Shown: positions 24,963 to 34,778 of the stretch, piece by piece
How the letters are laid out: every line of letters starts with the position of its first letter
Numbering within the stretch: the first letter of the stretch is position 1
From: Phallusia fumigata
Taxonomy: Eukaryota; Chordata; Ascidiacea; Phlebobranchia; Ascidiidae
Direction: 5' to 3'
Assembly: GCA_008931825.1 (NCBI GenBank)
Contig: QXVZ01010793.1
Coordinates: 7,755 to 45,277, forward strand
Length of the DNA stretch: 37,523 nt
Notes under the pieces: model-generated
Database searches by the model: none
Told to the model about the DNA's origin: nothing
Seen by the model: the letters and a program-made list of their open reading frames with translations, nothing else
Position numbers and translations under genes: made by a program

Positions 24963-26279
24963 CGTTTCATTTAGCTAATGCATATATCCTGGTTGGTTGG
25001 TTGATATTTTTCAACAGATGATAAAACAATTTCTGGTGCAAAACTTTGTTAGTTGCCCCAAAAGCTAACGGATTTGGCTAGATATACAGCAAAATAATAT
25101 GTCTGAAAGTTTACATGTTTATGTCACCGTTTAATGATTATGGTATGCAGCTAAATCATGTCGGTAATGTTTTACCCAATTTCACATTCTGGGACGGCCC
25201 GAAAAAACTTTCTGCCTGTCTGCTGCCTATCCTGTCCTTGTGCGGATGACGTTTTTTTACTACACTGTGAACATTGTTATCGCACGTAAGATTTCGATGA
25301 TTTGCCGGCAATCCCTGAGTTGAGTTGAATTTACTTTCGCTTGATGAAAGAAAACAAAGCAACCCAATGGAATTAAATCAATCACCAGGCCGAAATAGCT
25401 GCGCGTGATGAGGCGCAAGAAGGTTAAGGACACAATTGGTGGATCGAGGTTGAACGCGCTGCAGGCACATGTCACCAACGTAAAATACATCTGCGTTGTT
25501 TTCAACGTTTTATGCTTCATCCTTATATTTTTTTAATAATATTGTATTCTTCTTAAACTGTTGGGGACAAACCAACCCCTGAAAGGACTACGATAAAACT
25601 TGACTTAATAGCAGGTTGCCCCGCAACGTGATACAAAAGCAGGTACACCAGTCTATTTTAGTGGTTGTCAACCGGGGCCTCTCGGACCCCTGAGGGACAA
25701 CAAGGAATTTTGAGAGGGTCCGCGTCAACCTCCGAATACAGGCTTGTTGTATGGCAAACAATATCACATTGTGAAGTGTCACCCCTATTAGGCTACAATG
25801 TAACATACACTGGTTACAACATAGAACACAGAAGTGTAGATTATGATACACTTGCGTTTCACATAGTTGACTGTTAATGAGGGAATAGTTTCACGTCCAC
25901 TTTACGCATTAGACAGACATATACTGAATGCATACAAAGCATGGAACACATACAACGCTGTTCGAATGTTTTTAAAGGGGCCCGCGACTGCTTTGACGAC
26001 AACAAAAGAGGTCCGGCACGATAACAAGGTCGAAAACCACTGGTCTGTTTCATCATCATTAGTGAAATATAGAAGCATGCAAAAAATGCCGAGCGCAAAA
26101 GGTATCGCAACTCTGAAACTAAAAAAATATCAAGCCAAAAGTGGCATAGTAAAAACGCTGTGATCATGCCAACAAAAATTTTTAACTTTAAGTTTTGTAG
26201 TTACAAACAAAAGAAGTGTCTATGATTTAGGCTTTCGTATCTGGTAGGCTATAGGTTTCTCATTGTTTGGTGTAGAAAC
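24963..26279. other. Spacer upstream of CDC27, holds a MITE
   Basis: Lies between the CDC27 start and the stop of the next minus-strand gene. It should hold the CDC27 promoter and the kinase-gene 3' UTR. About 0.4 kb of it is a hAT-type MITE (25659-26042). Minus-strand open stretches near 25156-25520 have no convincing splice structure or family. Confidence 0.6.
25659..26042. mobile_element. Complete non-autonomous hAT-type MITE, 384 bp
   Basis: The left end TAGTGGTTGTCAACC (25659-25673) and the right end read on the minus strand, CAGTGGTTTTCGACC (26042-26028), match at 12 of 15 bases. Both fit the hAT CAGTGGTT..CAACC terminus. The flanks GTCTATTT (25651-25658) and GTCTGTTT (26043-26050) form an 8-base target duplication with one mismatch. 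Inside each end is a GC-rich segment with GGTCCGCG or GGGCCCGCG. It encodes no transposase. Confidence 0.8.
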
Positions 26280-29200
26280 TTAACGTCCGTTTTGCGCTAG
26301 AATTCCCCTTATAAGCGTTAGGAGGTTTTCCTGATCGTCCTGCTGCCTCTCGCGCAAGACGAAGCATTGGGCGTCCAATTTTCGACTGAGCTGTTCCAAC
26401 TCGCTCTTGTTGTGCAAAGATCGTGTACCCTTCCGTTTTCCGGGGATTTGCTTTACAAGCATAACTAGTAGTTTAGATGACTTTTTTGATTTCGAGCTGT
26501 TCACCCGTTTCATCCATTTCGTCTCCAGCTTTTTAAAGTCTTCAGGCTGATCTTGAGAGAAACTGACGACGATCAAGTCGGAACACTCTCGCAGCGCTTT
26601 GGCACCTTTTTCAACATCGTATGCAACCGGTCCGTTCTGAATAAAAATAACTAATTATAACCGGGAGCATTCGAATAAAACGCAGCATTGCATTGGATAT
26701 TACCTTCTCCAACATTTTCAGTACGCTATGAACATCAGATTTACCCGAATCGCCAATCAAAACTATTTTCTTTCTGATATTGGCCGGAGATTGTGCAATC
26801 CCTAGACACGGTAAAAAATAATTGTGTTTTGCTTATTTATAAATGGTATATGTTTGTTAACGATTTTGAAGAAATAGAAAATTAATTCTGGTGCATTACT
26901 ATCAGTTAACAACATGCTTAAAAAAGATACGCGTTCATAAGTATAAGAATCTCCTATCAGGAAGTAATTTAACGTATATTCATAAAATGTTGCGTTCTTT
27001 TGGTTTCAAAACATTGCCTAAGCAACTATTTTCCAATAATAGAGCGATTAAATTATATGTTTTGGCGCTATATATCATCAATAAAAACATACTTGGAGTC
27101 TTTGACTGATTTCCTAGCTGAGGAAAAAGATTTGTCACCGGTTTGGGTATCTGCTGCCTAAAATTGTTGAAAAGCATGTTTGCCATCTCTGGCACATTTT
27201 GGCGCATGTTTGCTCGTCTATTTGATGGCCCCGGTTGCTCGTCGTCCGAAAATGGACCGCTTTGTGCGCTGGGCTCATGGTCATACTGATGGTCAGGTGA
27301 ATTCCCGGTTGATCTTCTTGGTCTCGTTGGCGTCGCCGTCGATCCGTTACGTGCAGACGAATGCAAACCTTGCGTTACAGGGGACTCTGTTTGTCACTTA
27401 ACTGATGAGTATGTAACTAATTGTAATTGTATACTACCTTGTACGTGTGTTGGGACAGGAAACTGATTAGAAACGGGTGAACTCAATTGTCGTGCATCCA
27501 TAGCCAAATAAGGTGGATAGCGCTGATCGTGAACAAGAATGGAAAGTAGTCGAGTCTGGGCACTTCGTGCTGTGAGCTGTGGCGAAGTCTCTAAATCCTG
27601 TAGAATTTGTGACACCTGTAATAAATATTTTGATAAACGATACAGCAATCGATAAGGTTTTTGTCATAAAATAGTTTGTTACTGCTGTACAGAAGCTTTA
27701 GGCGGCCCGTATGAAACATATGGTGCCCACACAGAACACATAAACTTCAAATTACTTACTTGCTGGGCAACCAGTTGATGGTCAAATGGGCAGCTATGTT
27801 CCAAGAACGTAACAATTTCATTTGCACTTGGTCGGCCTTGTGGTGTATGTTTCCAACATTGTTCAATTAACCAACAAAGACCCGGGCTCTAAATAAACAA
27901 ACAACAATTCANAAGAACGTAACAATTTCATTTGCACTTGGTCGGCCTTGTGGTGTATGTTTCCAACATTGTTCAATTAACCAACAAAGACCCGGGCTCT
28001 AAATAAACAAACAACAATTCATATCGACTTCAAGCAGACCTTTTTTGTTTTCAAGCAGACTTACCTCGTCGCGCATCGAGGAATAGATATCAGGACGGCG
28101 ACGTTGGTCGACAACAAAGTAATGAAGTTGGTCAGGTAAAACGCGTTGAAGAGGTTTTTCACGTGCCACGATTTGCCAAACCGAAATTCCAAAGCTGTAA
28201 ACGTCAACCTTGACCAAAATAAGACAAAGAAAATAACTTGTGTAAAAGTGTTACTTTTCTAATCGTGATTTTCAAACGTGCTTGTTACGGCAAGAATTGC
28301 TTGCATGTTCGCTTTTTTCTCTGTTTCGTATTCGGGCTTATCGGTAGACTTTCATTCGCTGTGACATAACATAAAGCGTCTGCAGAGTAGAAAAGGTTTT
28401 GCAGTTCGTTTTTGCGCTGCAAGCAGCGTCGCACTTGTTTGTGGTTGGGCAAAGTATATGTTTCAACTTGTTGGACTAAAAAGTTGGACATTTTGAGTAA
28501 CACGGAGCTGCGCTGTTTGGATTTATTACTGACTACTTACTTTTGAATCGGGGCGCATGTTTGCGTTTTGCAGTCGCTCTGGGGCGCAATAAACTCTGGT
28601 TGCAACCGACCCTTCCAGTTGTCTAGCCTGTGACCAGTTGGTGGTAATTGTGCTCAAAACGCTGCCACCAAAGTCACATATTTTTACATGAAGATCGGCA
28701 TCAAGTAGAAGATTTAAAGGCTGAGAAACAAGAAGTAAACGTAAAATGGTTTCGAAACGCGTCTTGTCAAACATTTTGCCACGAAAGTCACCTTTAGATC
28801 TAGGTGAAGAATCCGTTGATCAACATTCACGTTATGCAGGAAATCTAAACCAGATGCGAATTCAAACACAAATCTAAAAAATACAACGCAGTTAAATCGA
28901 CAACATCTACACTTTACGGAAAGCAGTCACAAAGAAATGATGAAGATTTCTAAACAATACCGTTTTTTTAGTTCCAGTGGTATGTTGCCGTTCCAAGTAT
29001 GCAACAATGCATGAACGGTGCCGTTTTCTGCATAGTCCATCACAAATCCGACTATTGCATGTTCGTTGTCAGCAATCCAAGCCATAATGTTAATGACATG
29101 TTTGCTCGTTTGTGCATTCACGTGCATATCTGCTTCTGTGCAGAGATAAAACAAATCTTTTAAACAAAACAGTCAATCAGGCACATAGAAAGTTTTCATC

Positions 29201-29816
29201 ACAAGAGACGTTGCTTGTGAGGCACATGCTTTGTGGGGTTAAGAATAGGCTCACCATACGTCCCGCTTTAGCCGGGACTGTCCCGGTTTAAACGCCTTGT
29301 CCCGGCGTCCCGCCCGGTCAGCCAAAATGTCCCGGTTTTTGTTTAGCTGTTAACCATAATCTGGTGTGGTTAACTGACACACATCCCTATTAATAACGTA
29401 TATTATCAAGTTACCGAATGACCGTAAATGCACTACCTGTACATTTTGCCACAATATTAGATCCAGGTCAGCATAGAGTTTCGAACCTCCTCCGGATAAT
29501 TGATACTGAGTACATGTTTCACTTGTACTCAGGCTGATTAGCAATTAAATTAAATTTGCTGGTTTATACACTGCAAGATCTCTTATGTTGTAATGGTACC
29601 TCTTTTAAATTTTTCAATTTCTTGTGTGTTCGTAGCATAGGTAATTTTGACTGCCACAGTTCCGTAGTGCTTTTTATATGCCTTCACAACATGGCCGAAA
29701 CTTCCTCTTCCGACAAAACTGGATCGTACATTTTCAACAAATAATGTGTCGCAACTCCAGTACCGTGTATTCGGAAAATATGACCGACTGTGCTCTCTCT
29801 GTTCATGTGTCTCCAT
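26280..29816 (-). CDS. MOS/TKL-like protein kinase with C-terminal degenerate Ras-like domain, 617 aa
   Basis: Exons: 29816-29600, 29135-28961, 28873-28792, 28720-28541, 28208-28065, 27888-27760, 27615-27438, 27386-27093, 26801-26704, 26636-26280; 618 codons with stop, all phases matching. Kinase residues 34-309: loop GRGSFGHVVKA, Lys57 in VAVK, likely helix-C Glu73, HLDLKPLN with Asp156/Asn161, DFG at 174-176, APE at 204-206, and VDVYSFGISVWQIVAREKP. All catalytic residues are present, so it should be active. HLDLKP and the DVYSF..WQ...KP block look most like MOS; RIPK-like TKL kinases are the alternative. Residues 310-466 form a low-complexity Pro/Ser/Gln linker. Residues 467-617 look like a Ras fold: beta strand KIVLIGDSGKS (483-488, P-loop two residues short), DLIVVSFSQDQPEDFKKLE, KLLVMLVK without NKxD, and a closing helix. 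MOS is normally about 340 aa without such a domain. One exon is partly duplicated at 27913-28021 (assembly). Confidence 0.85.
27803..28021. repeat. Exact 109-bp direct repeat around an N
   Basis: Bases 27803-27911 and 27913-28021 are identical, with the single N at 27912 between them. The repeat carries the first 86 bases of kinase exon 6, its acceptor and some intron. The copy next to the N has no exon end, so only 27888-27760 is used in the gene model. Confidence 0.95.
29250..29345. repeat. GC-rich GTCCCGG-repeat segment
   Basis: Within AT-rich intron 1 of the kinase gene, GTCCCGG or CCGGGAC occurs repeatedly (about 29260-29337: CGTCCCGC, CCGGGACTGTCCCGG, TGTCCCGGCG, TGTCCCGGTTTTT). It can fold on itself and looks like a dispersed repeat or MITE remnant. 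I could not define its ends or a target duplication. Confidence 0.5.
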
Positions 29817-30561
29817 TTGTTACGCTATAACTGACAGACTAGGTGATTTAAGTAGGTCCCTCATTGTCTGGTTAAGCAAATTACAAAATAGTCTCAAATA
29901 AACATTTCGTGAATGGCAAAACTTGCGAATGCGATAGTTCCGCAAATCAGAAAGAAAGCAAAACCTATTCAAAACACGTCATGCGAATCGGTGCTTATTT
30001 ATCGACGTAATACTGTGCAAATAAAAGCTACCGATTTTGATGCAAATTTAGGTGATTTAAATTTTTGTAACCTTTAACTGTTTTAATACTTTACTAAAAC
30101 GCATAAAAGGTCCTAATGAGGTTTCGAACAATCCCAGTTATTTCAGTAAAAAACTAGATCGTCCACTGACTGAACGTCGTTTTGTACTGAATACATGAGC
30201 TAAATGGTGGGGAACGGCGCAACTGGAGTTGTAGTATAATACCTAGGAATAACGTCCAACTCAGTTTACTTTAGCGGAGGTTTAACGAGATAGCCTGTTA
30301 ATAATTACCCTATTGGGTGTAGTAACATGAAACGGGATTTTAGGGGAATGTTAAGTTTTGTGCGGCGTGATTATTCATCCACAAACGTGATCACTGATCA
30401 GCGTTGCAATTGCAACCAACTTATTATTTGAAGTTTGCGGGATAGATTTTCTGATCATAGGAGCTGGATGGGCTTGTTTTGGTACATTGGGTTTACTTCG
30501 ATATTGTCTTCATCGCATTTTATGGTTTTCGGGACAGAACAATAATTTTTTATGGGTCGTC
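29817..30561. promoter_or_regulatory. Head-to-head intergenic region, kinase gene and FAAP24
   Basis: A 745-base AT-rich spacer lies between the divergent start codons of the kinase gene (minus) and FAAP24 (plus), so it must hold both promoters. I see no clear TATA box, repeat or exon. The FAAP24 frame is open upstream to an earlier ATG at 30487, but the conserved protein needs only the Met at 30562. Confidence 0.5.
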
Positions 30562-31236
30562 ATGTCCAAATCATCATCCCACACCCACACACAGTGTACG
30601 CCTGTTCGACGAGGTTTGTCTGTGCCACCAGGAACATTACTTTTGCACCCGAGATGGAAAGACACGGATTTGATGTTGCATTTGAAAGGAAAGGTGACCA
30701 TCTCAATAATGGGAGAAATTGGTGTTGCCGATTTCCATCCAACGAGTCATTCCTGTGTAGTATACGTGACGGAAAAAGACATTGTTTCATCTGCAACCTA
30801 CCGGAGGAGAATTGCAAAGCTTCGCAATGCTCGTGGGTTTTACGAACGATGTGTTTTGGTTGACAAGACAGATGTAACCCATTTTCAGTTTATGGATATT
30901 CAAAAGTTTGTTGTTTTGGATTGCAACATGAAAATTTTGGGGATTAATGGGTGCAAGGAAGCTGCTGGATACCTGAGTCAAATGGTTGTGTCAGCTATGA
31001 AAACTCCATGTCGGAATCCATTTTTGAACAAAACTCAAGGTCCTGCATATACTGATGCTACAATTTTATCTGTTGTGTTAAACTTTCCTAAAATTGGTGA
31101 AACAAAAGCAAAACTTTTGTTAGAACAGTTTAAAAATATTGAAAGCATTGTAAATGCATCGCAGGCAAGTTTGGCCAGTGTCATTGGCAACTCTGCTGCA
31201 AAGCAATTGCATAATTTCTTAAACTCAAAGTCATAA
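30562..31236 (+). CDS. FAAP24: FAAP24, FANCM-associated protein (XPF-like pseudonuclease), 224 aa
   Basis: FAAP24 partners FANCM in the nucleus, binds single-stranded or branched DNA and helps recruit the Fanconi core complex to stalled forks. It is one exon. Conserved blocks are PPGTLLLHPRWKDTDL near the N-terminus, CVVYVTEKDIVSSATYRRRI, the strand QKFVVLDCNMKILGI, NPFL, and a tandem helix-hairpin-helix tail (FPKIGETKAKLLLEQF, then SLASVIGNSAAKQLHNFL). The XPF nuclease signature (GDxnERKx3D) is absent, as in all FAAP24. The length is close to the human 215 aa. I chose Met at 30562 because the 25 upstream residues from 30487 have no counterpart. No AATAAA follows before POMT2, which starts 195 bases downstream, suggesting one shared transcript. 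Confidence 0.93.
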   Translation: MSKSSSHTHTQCTPVRRGLSVPPGTLLLHPRWKDTDLMLHLKGKVTISIMGEIGVADFHPTSHSCVVYVTEKDIVSSATYRRRIAKLRNARGFYERCVLVDKTDVTHFQFMDIQKFVVLDCNMKILGINGCKEAAGYLSQMVVSAMKTPCRNPFLNKTQGPAYTDATILSVVLNFPKIGETKAKLLLEQFKNIESIVNASQASLASVIGNSAAKQLHNFLNSKS

Positions 31237-31367
31237 ACTCACTTTGCTTTTATGTTTGGTTTTATTCACAATATTTGTTTTAACTGTCTGGTTCACAGTC
31301 TAAACTTAAATCTTGGGTCAAAGGTACTGCCTTTGGTGCATCTGAGCTCAATTTGCATAAAGAGCCC

Positions 31368-31391
31368 AGTTTTTCTGTGTTTTTTTTCCAG
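31368..31391 (+). promoter_or_regulatory. Unpaired splice acceptor, candidate trans-splice site for POMT2
   Basis: A long pyrimidine tract (TTTTTCTGTGTTTTTTTTCCAG) ends in AG at 31390-31391, 41 bases before the POMT2 ATG. No upstream POMT2 exon is needed, and the preceding gene FAAP24 has a single exon ending at 31236. This is what a spliced-leader acceptor of a downstream operon gene looks like in tunicates. Confidence 0.55.
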
Positions 31392-31431
31392 AAGTAGTCT
31401 GCCATAACAATTTTAAAGTTTGTTTTATGCT

Positions 31432-34400
31432 ATGCTAAGTAATTTTAAACATGATTGTTTTGTCCCGTGCTGTGCTGTTACTCTGGTCAGCATTATTACA
31501 CGGTAATTTGCTTTAACTTACTTTGGTCATTTTTTATCTTTTGATAATAAATGCTTGTAAACATATAACATTTGGTAATTTACTCATTGCTTAATACATG
31601 CATGGTATGTTTTTAGTTTTTACATGATTGACACACCATCATATGTTTGCTGGGATGAAACACACTTTGGNTAACATTTGGTAATTTACTCATTGCTTAA
31701 TACATGCATGGTATGTTTTTAGTTTTTACATGATTGACACACCATCATATGTTTGCTGGGATGAAACACACTTTGGTAAAATGGCAGGTCATTATATCAA
31801 TCAAACATTTTTCTTTGATGTGCATCCACCTCTAGGAAAGCTTTTGATTGCTGGGTCAGGTAAAAATTACCATACACCTTAACTATCTTTTATAAACATT
31901 CATAATTTTTTTAACAACAAAACAGTTTGGGAAATGTCAGTCAATTTAGAATTTGGTAGATGTAGTATAAACTGGTCTAAAAACAAATATTTTGCAGGGT
32001 ATCTTTTTGGCTACGATGGAAAATTTGCATTTTCTAGTGCTGGTGATTATTATAGTAGTAACCAAACACAGTTGGCAGTTCCCTATGTAAAGATGAGATG
32101 TTTTTCTGCTTTGTTCGGTTCTTTGTTGATTCCAGTTGCTTATCACCTTGTTTTAACATTAACTGCCAACAAAACTAGTGCTTATGTAGCCTCTTTATTT
32201 TTGGTAAGTATGCAGNTTTGTTCGGTTCTTTGTTGATTCCAGTTGCTTATCACCTTGTTTTAACATTAACTGCCAACAAAACTAGTGCTTATGTAGCCTC
32301 TTTATTTTTGGTAAGTATGCAGCATGGAAAGATTTTTGCTGAGACCCGCAATGCAACTTGGTTAGGGTTTGTTTGCAGGCCTTCGACATTGGGCTGATAA
32401 CACTCTCTCAGTACATACTGCTTGATCCAATAATGTTGTTTTTCATGATAGGAGCAGTTGCAGCAAATGCAAAACTGACAAGTAAGCAAGGTAAATACTA
32501 TTTTGTTTTTGTCATCTTTGCACATTATTTTGTGCAATAAATAGTTATGTTTCATTTATCATCACTTGTTTAAAACAAGGAAAATCGGAAAGGAACTCAT
32601 TCAGTACTAAATGGTGGTTATGGCTGATGACTACCGGTCTCTTGCTCGGATGTGCACTCTCCACTAAATTTGTTGGAATTTTAACCGTAATTTATGTTGG
32701 TGTATGGACCATTTTGGATCTCCTTGCCATGTGGTTTAAGGTTGGACTCTGGTGTGTACTTTTCATTTGCGCAATGTTAAAACTTTAATCCTAACAGAAT
32801 ATTTCGTTACCACTGTTGCTGAAGCATGTTTTTGCTAGAGCATTGGGACTTATTTGGTTGCCAATTGCTTTGTACATTTTTGTCTTTTGGCTACACTTCT
32901 TTGTTCTCATAAAAACTGGTAAAGGAGCAGATTTATACAGCACATCTTTCCAGGCAAGTTTGCTTGGTGAGTCTGCCTGACAATATTCCTGGAACCCTTG
33001 TCAACATAACATGATGCAGACTTTTTCTGTAGGAAATCCTTTTTACAATACCACAGTCCCAAAAGTAGTAACATCAAAAAACTTTGTAACACTGCGTGGT
33101 AGTGATTATGGTGGACTTATTCTGCACTCACACAAGCGATCATTCCCAGATTCTATTCACCCTAACCATCTGCAACAGGTTGAGATGACTGTTTACCCAT
33201 AATTATTTATTATTACATGTTTGGCATCAAAATCTCATCTGTGTACGTGGGACAATTTAGGTTACTGGCTATCTTGCAAAGGACTCAAACAACTATTGGA
33301 ACATACAAAAGCTTGGAAACAGCAAAGTAAGTGGTTTGGTCAAACTTTTAAACAAAAAAAGCCCAAGCAACTTTTCTACCTGTCAGAGTGATACCATCAA
33401 ACATGGTGATGTGGTGCAACTGACTCATCTTGAAACAAGGTCCAAACTTGCAGTGGTGCTGAATGACATGAACCGTTGGGCCTCGGCCCCCTTGTCTTCA
33501 GGGCACTTGCTAGTTACAACTGTTCACAATTCAAGTCGTTTTGTTGCACAAGGAAGTGACCGCTGGAAAATTCAAATGTTTGGTAAGGCAACAAACAATG
33601 TGTGAATATGCCTATTGACAAATGTGTCAAGTGCTATACTAATTTTAAAGGAAACCAGACATTGTGTCCCCTTAACTGTCCAATTCGCTTGCTGAATGTG
33701 GCAACACATTGTTATTTGCATTTAAGTGACCAAACTCTACCTGATTGGGGTTGGAGACAGAGAGAGGTACATGCAGAAACTTGCTATGTGCACTTAAATA
33801 ATTGCAAAATTAAATATTTTTTTAATTGCCTCTTTTGGTAGGTTACATGTGTCAAGCAACGACTTACCAACCACAATTGGTGGTTTGTTGAAAGTGTAAT
33901 CTACTCTAAAAAAACTGTGGCAAGCCAACCGATACCTGTTTCATCATTTTGGCAGAAGCTTGTGGAATCTCATGGTGTCATGTTTGCCATGAACTCTAGG
34001 CTAGTTGCCAAACGTGGTGTCAAATGGTCCAACCCCTGGGAGTGGCCAGTGCTTGAAGAGGTGGATACTTGCATATAAATAAATATACTTCATGCAAATT
34101 GATAAGATCTTTTCCATAAAAAAGTATATTAAACACACAGGGTCAACTATTTTCTCGAGCATCTGAAAGAGTGTATTTGTATGGAACGCCCTTGGTATGG
34201 TGGACAAACATTTTTGGTTTATGTTTGTTTTTACTTGTCTATGCACTTACACTGATACTCAGTGCAATAAAAAATAAAAGTAAGTACAGTTCGAAATCAT
34301 TAGGTGCCAAAAACTATTCTTTCACATACAGTGCTGATATGAATGTATGTGGTTCTTTGGCAATTGCATGGTGTATTCACTATGTCCCATTTTTCTTCAT

Positions 34401-34626
34401 GAAGCGAGTGCTGTTCTTCCATCACTATTTTCCTGCTCACATATTTGCATCCTGCCTCTCGGGTGTGTTTCTTAACATGGTGTCTGAAAACTTTGCACAA
34501 AACTGTTCCACAATGCTGTGTTTGGATCCTAAATCACTGCATCATACTATACTTGCCTCTCTCACTGCTTTAACAATCGGGAGTTTTTATCAGCATTTAG
34601 ATGTTTGTTATGGTGTATCTTCATGA
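31432..34626 (+). CDS. POMT2: POMT2, protein O-mannosyltransferase 2, 694 aa
   Basis: POMT2 is an ER-membrane GT39 enzyme. With POMT1 it transfers mannose from dolichyl-phosphate mannose to Ser/Thr, for example on dystroglycan. Exons: 31432-31502, 31723-31859, 31998-32203, 32379-32490, 32580-32740, 32798-32966, 33033-33178, 33261-33326, 33387-33582, 33651-33766, 33842-34060, 34141-34626; 695 codons with stop. The catalytic-loop Asp37-Glu38 lies in [10 protein letters not shown], followed by [24 protein letters not shown] and [13 protein letters not shown] repeats occupy about residues 300-480 ([35 protein letters not shown]). C-terminal membrane helices include [19 protein letters not shown]. 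These choices match POMT2 ([17 protein letters not shown]) rather than POMT1. The N-terminus is about 50 residues shorter than human (750 aa), so an unseen upstream exon is possible. Two exact assembly repeats lie inside. A plus-strand AATAAA follows at 34666. Confidence 0.96.
31566..31776. repeat. Exact 105-bp direct repeat around an N
   Basis: Bases 31566-31670 and 31672-31776 are identical, separated by the N at 31671. The repeat carries the acceptor and the first 54 bases of POMT2 exon 2. Only the second copy continues into the full exon, so the first is treated as a contig-end duplicate. Confidence 0.95.
32110..32322. repeat. Exact 106-bp direct repeat around an N
   Basis: Bases 32110-32215 and 32217-32322 are identical, separated by the N at 32216. 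The repeat carries the last 94 bases of POMT2 exon 3 and its GTAAGT donor. The second copy lacks an acceptor in front of it and is left out of the gene model. Confidence 0.95.
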
Positions 34627-34665
34627 TTAGTCTTTTGTATGAGCAATTGATTTTTTACTATTTTT

Positions 34666-34671
34666 AATAAA
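34666..34671 (+). terminator. Candidate polyadenylation signal of POMT2
   Basis: AATAAA lies 40 bases after the POMT2 stop codon. The convergent MAD2L1 stop codon is only about 110 bases further on, so the two 3' UTRs must be very short or overlap. Confidence 0.6.
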
Positions 34672-34778
34672 ACACATGGTTGCCATATGAATGAATCAGG
34701 CTGTGGTTCAGGACAAAAGGCAGTGATACACATTATACAATCAGAAAGTGAAAAAAACAGGTAAAAGGTATTTTCCTA

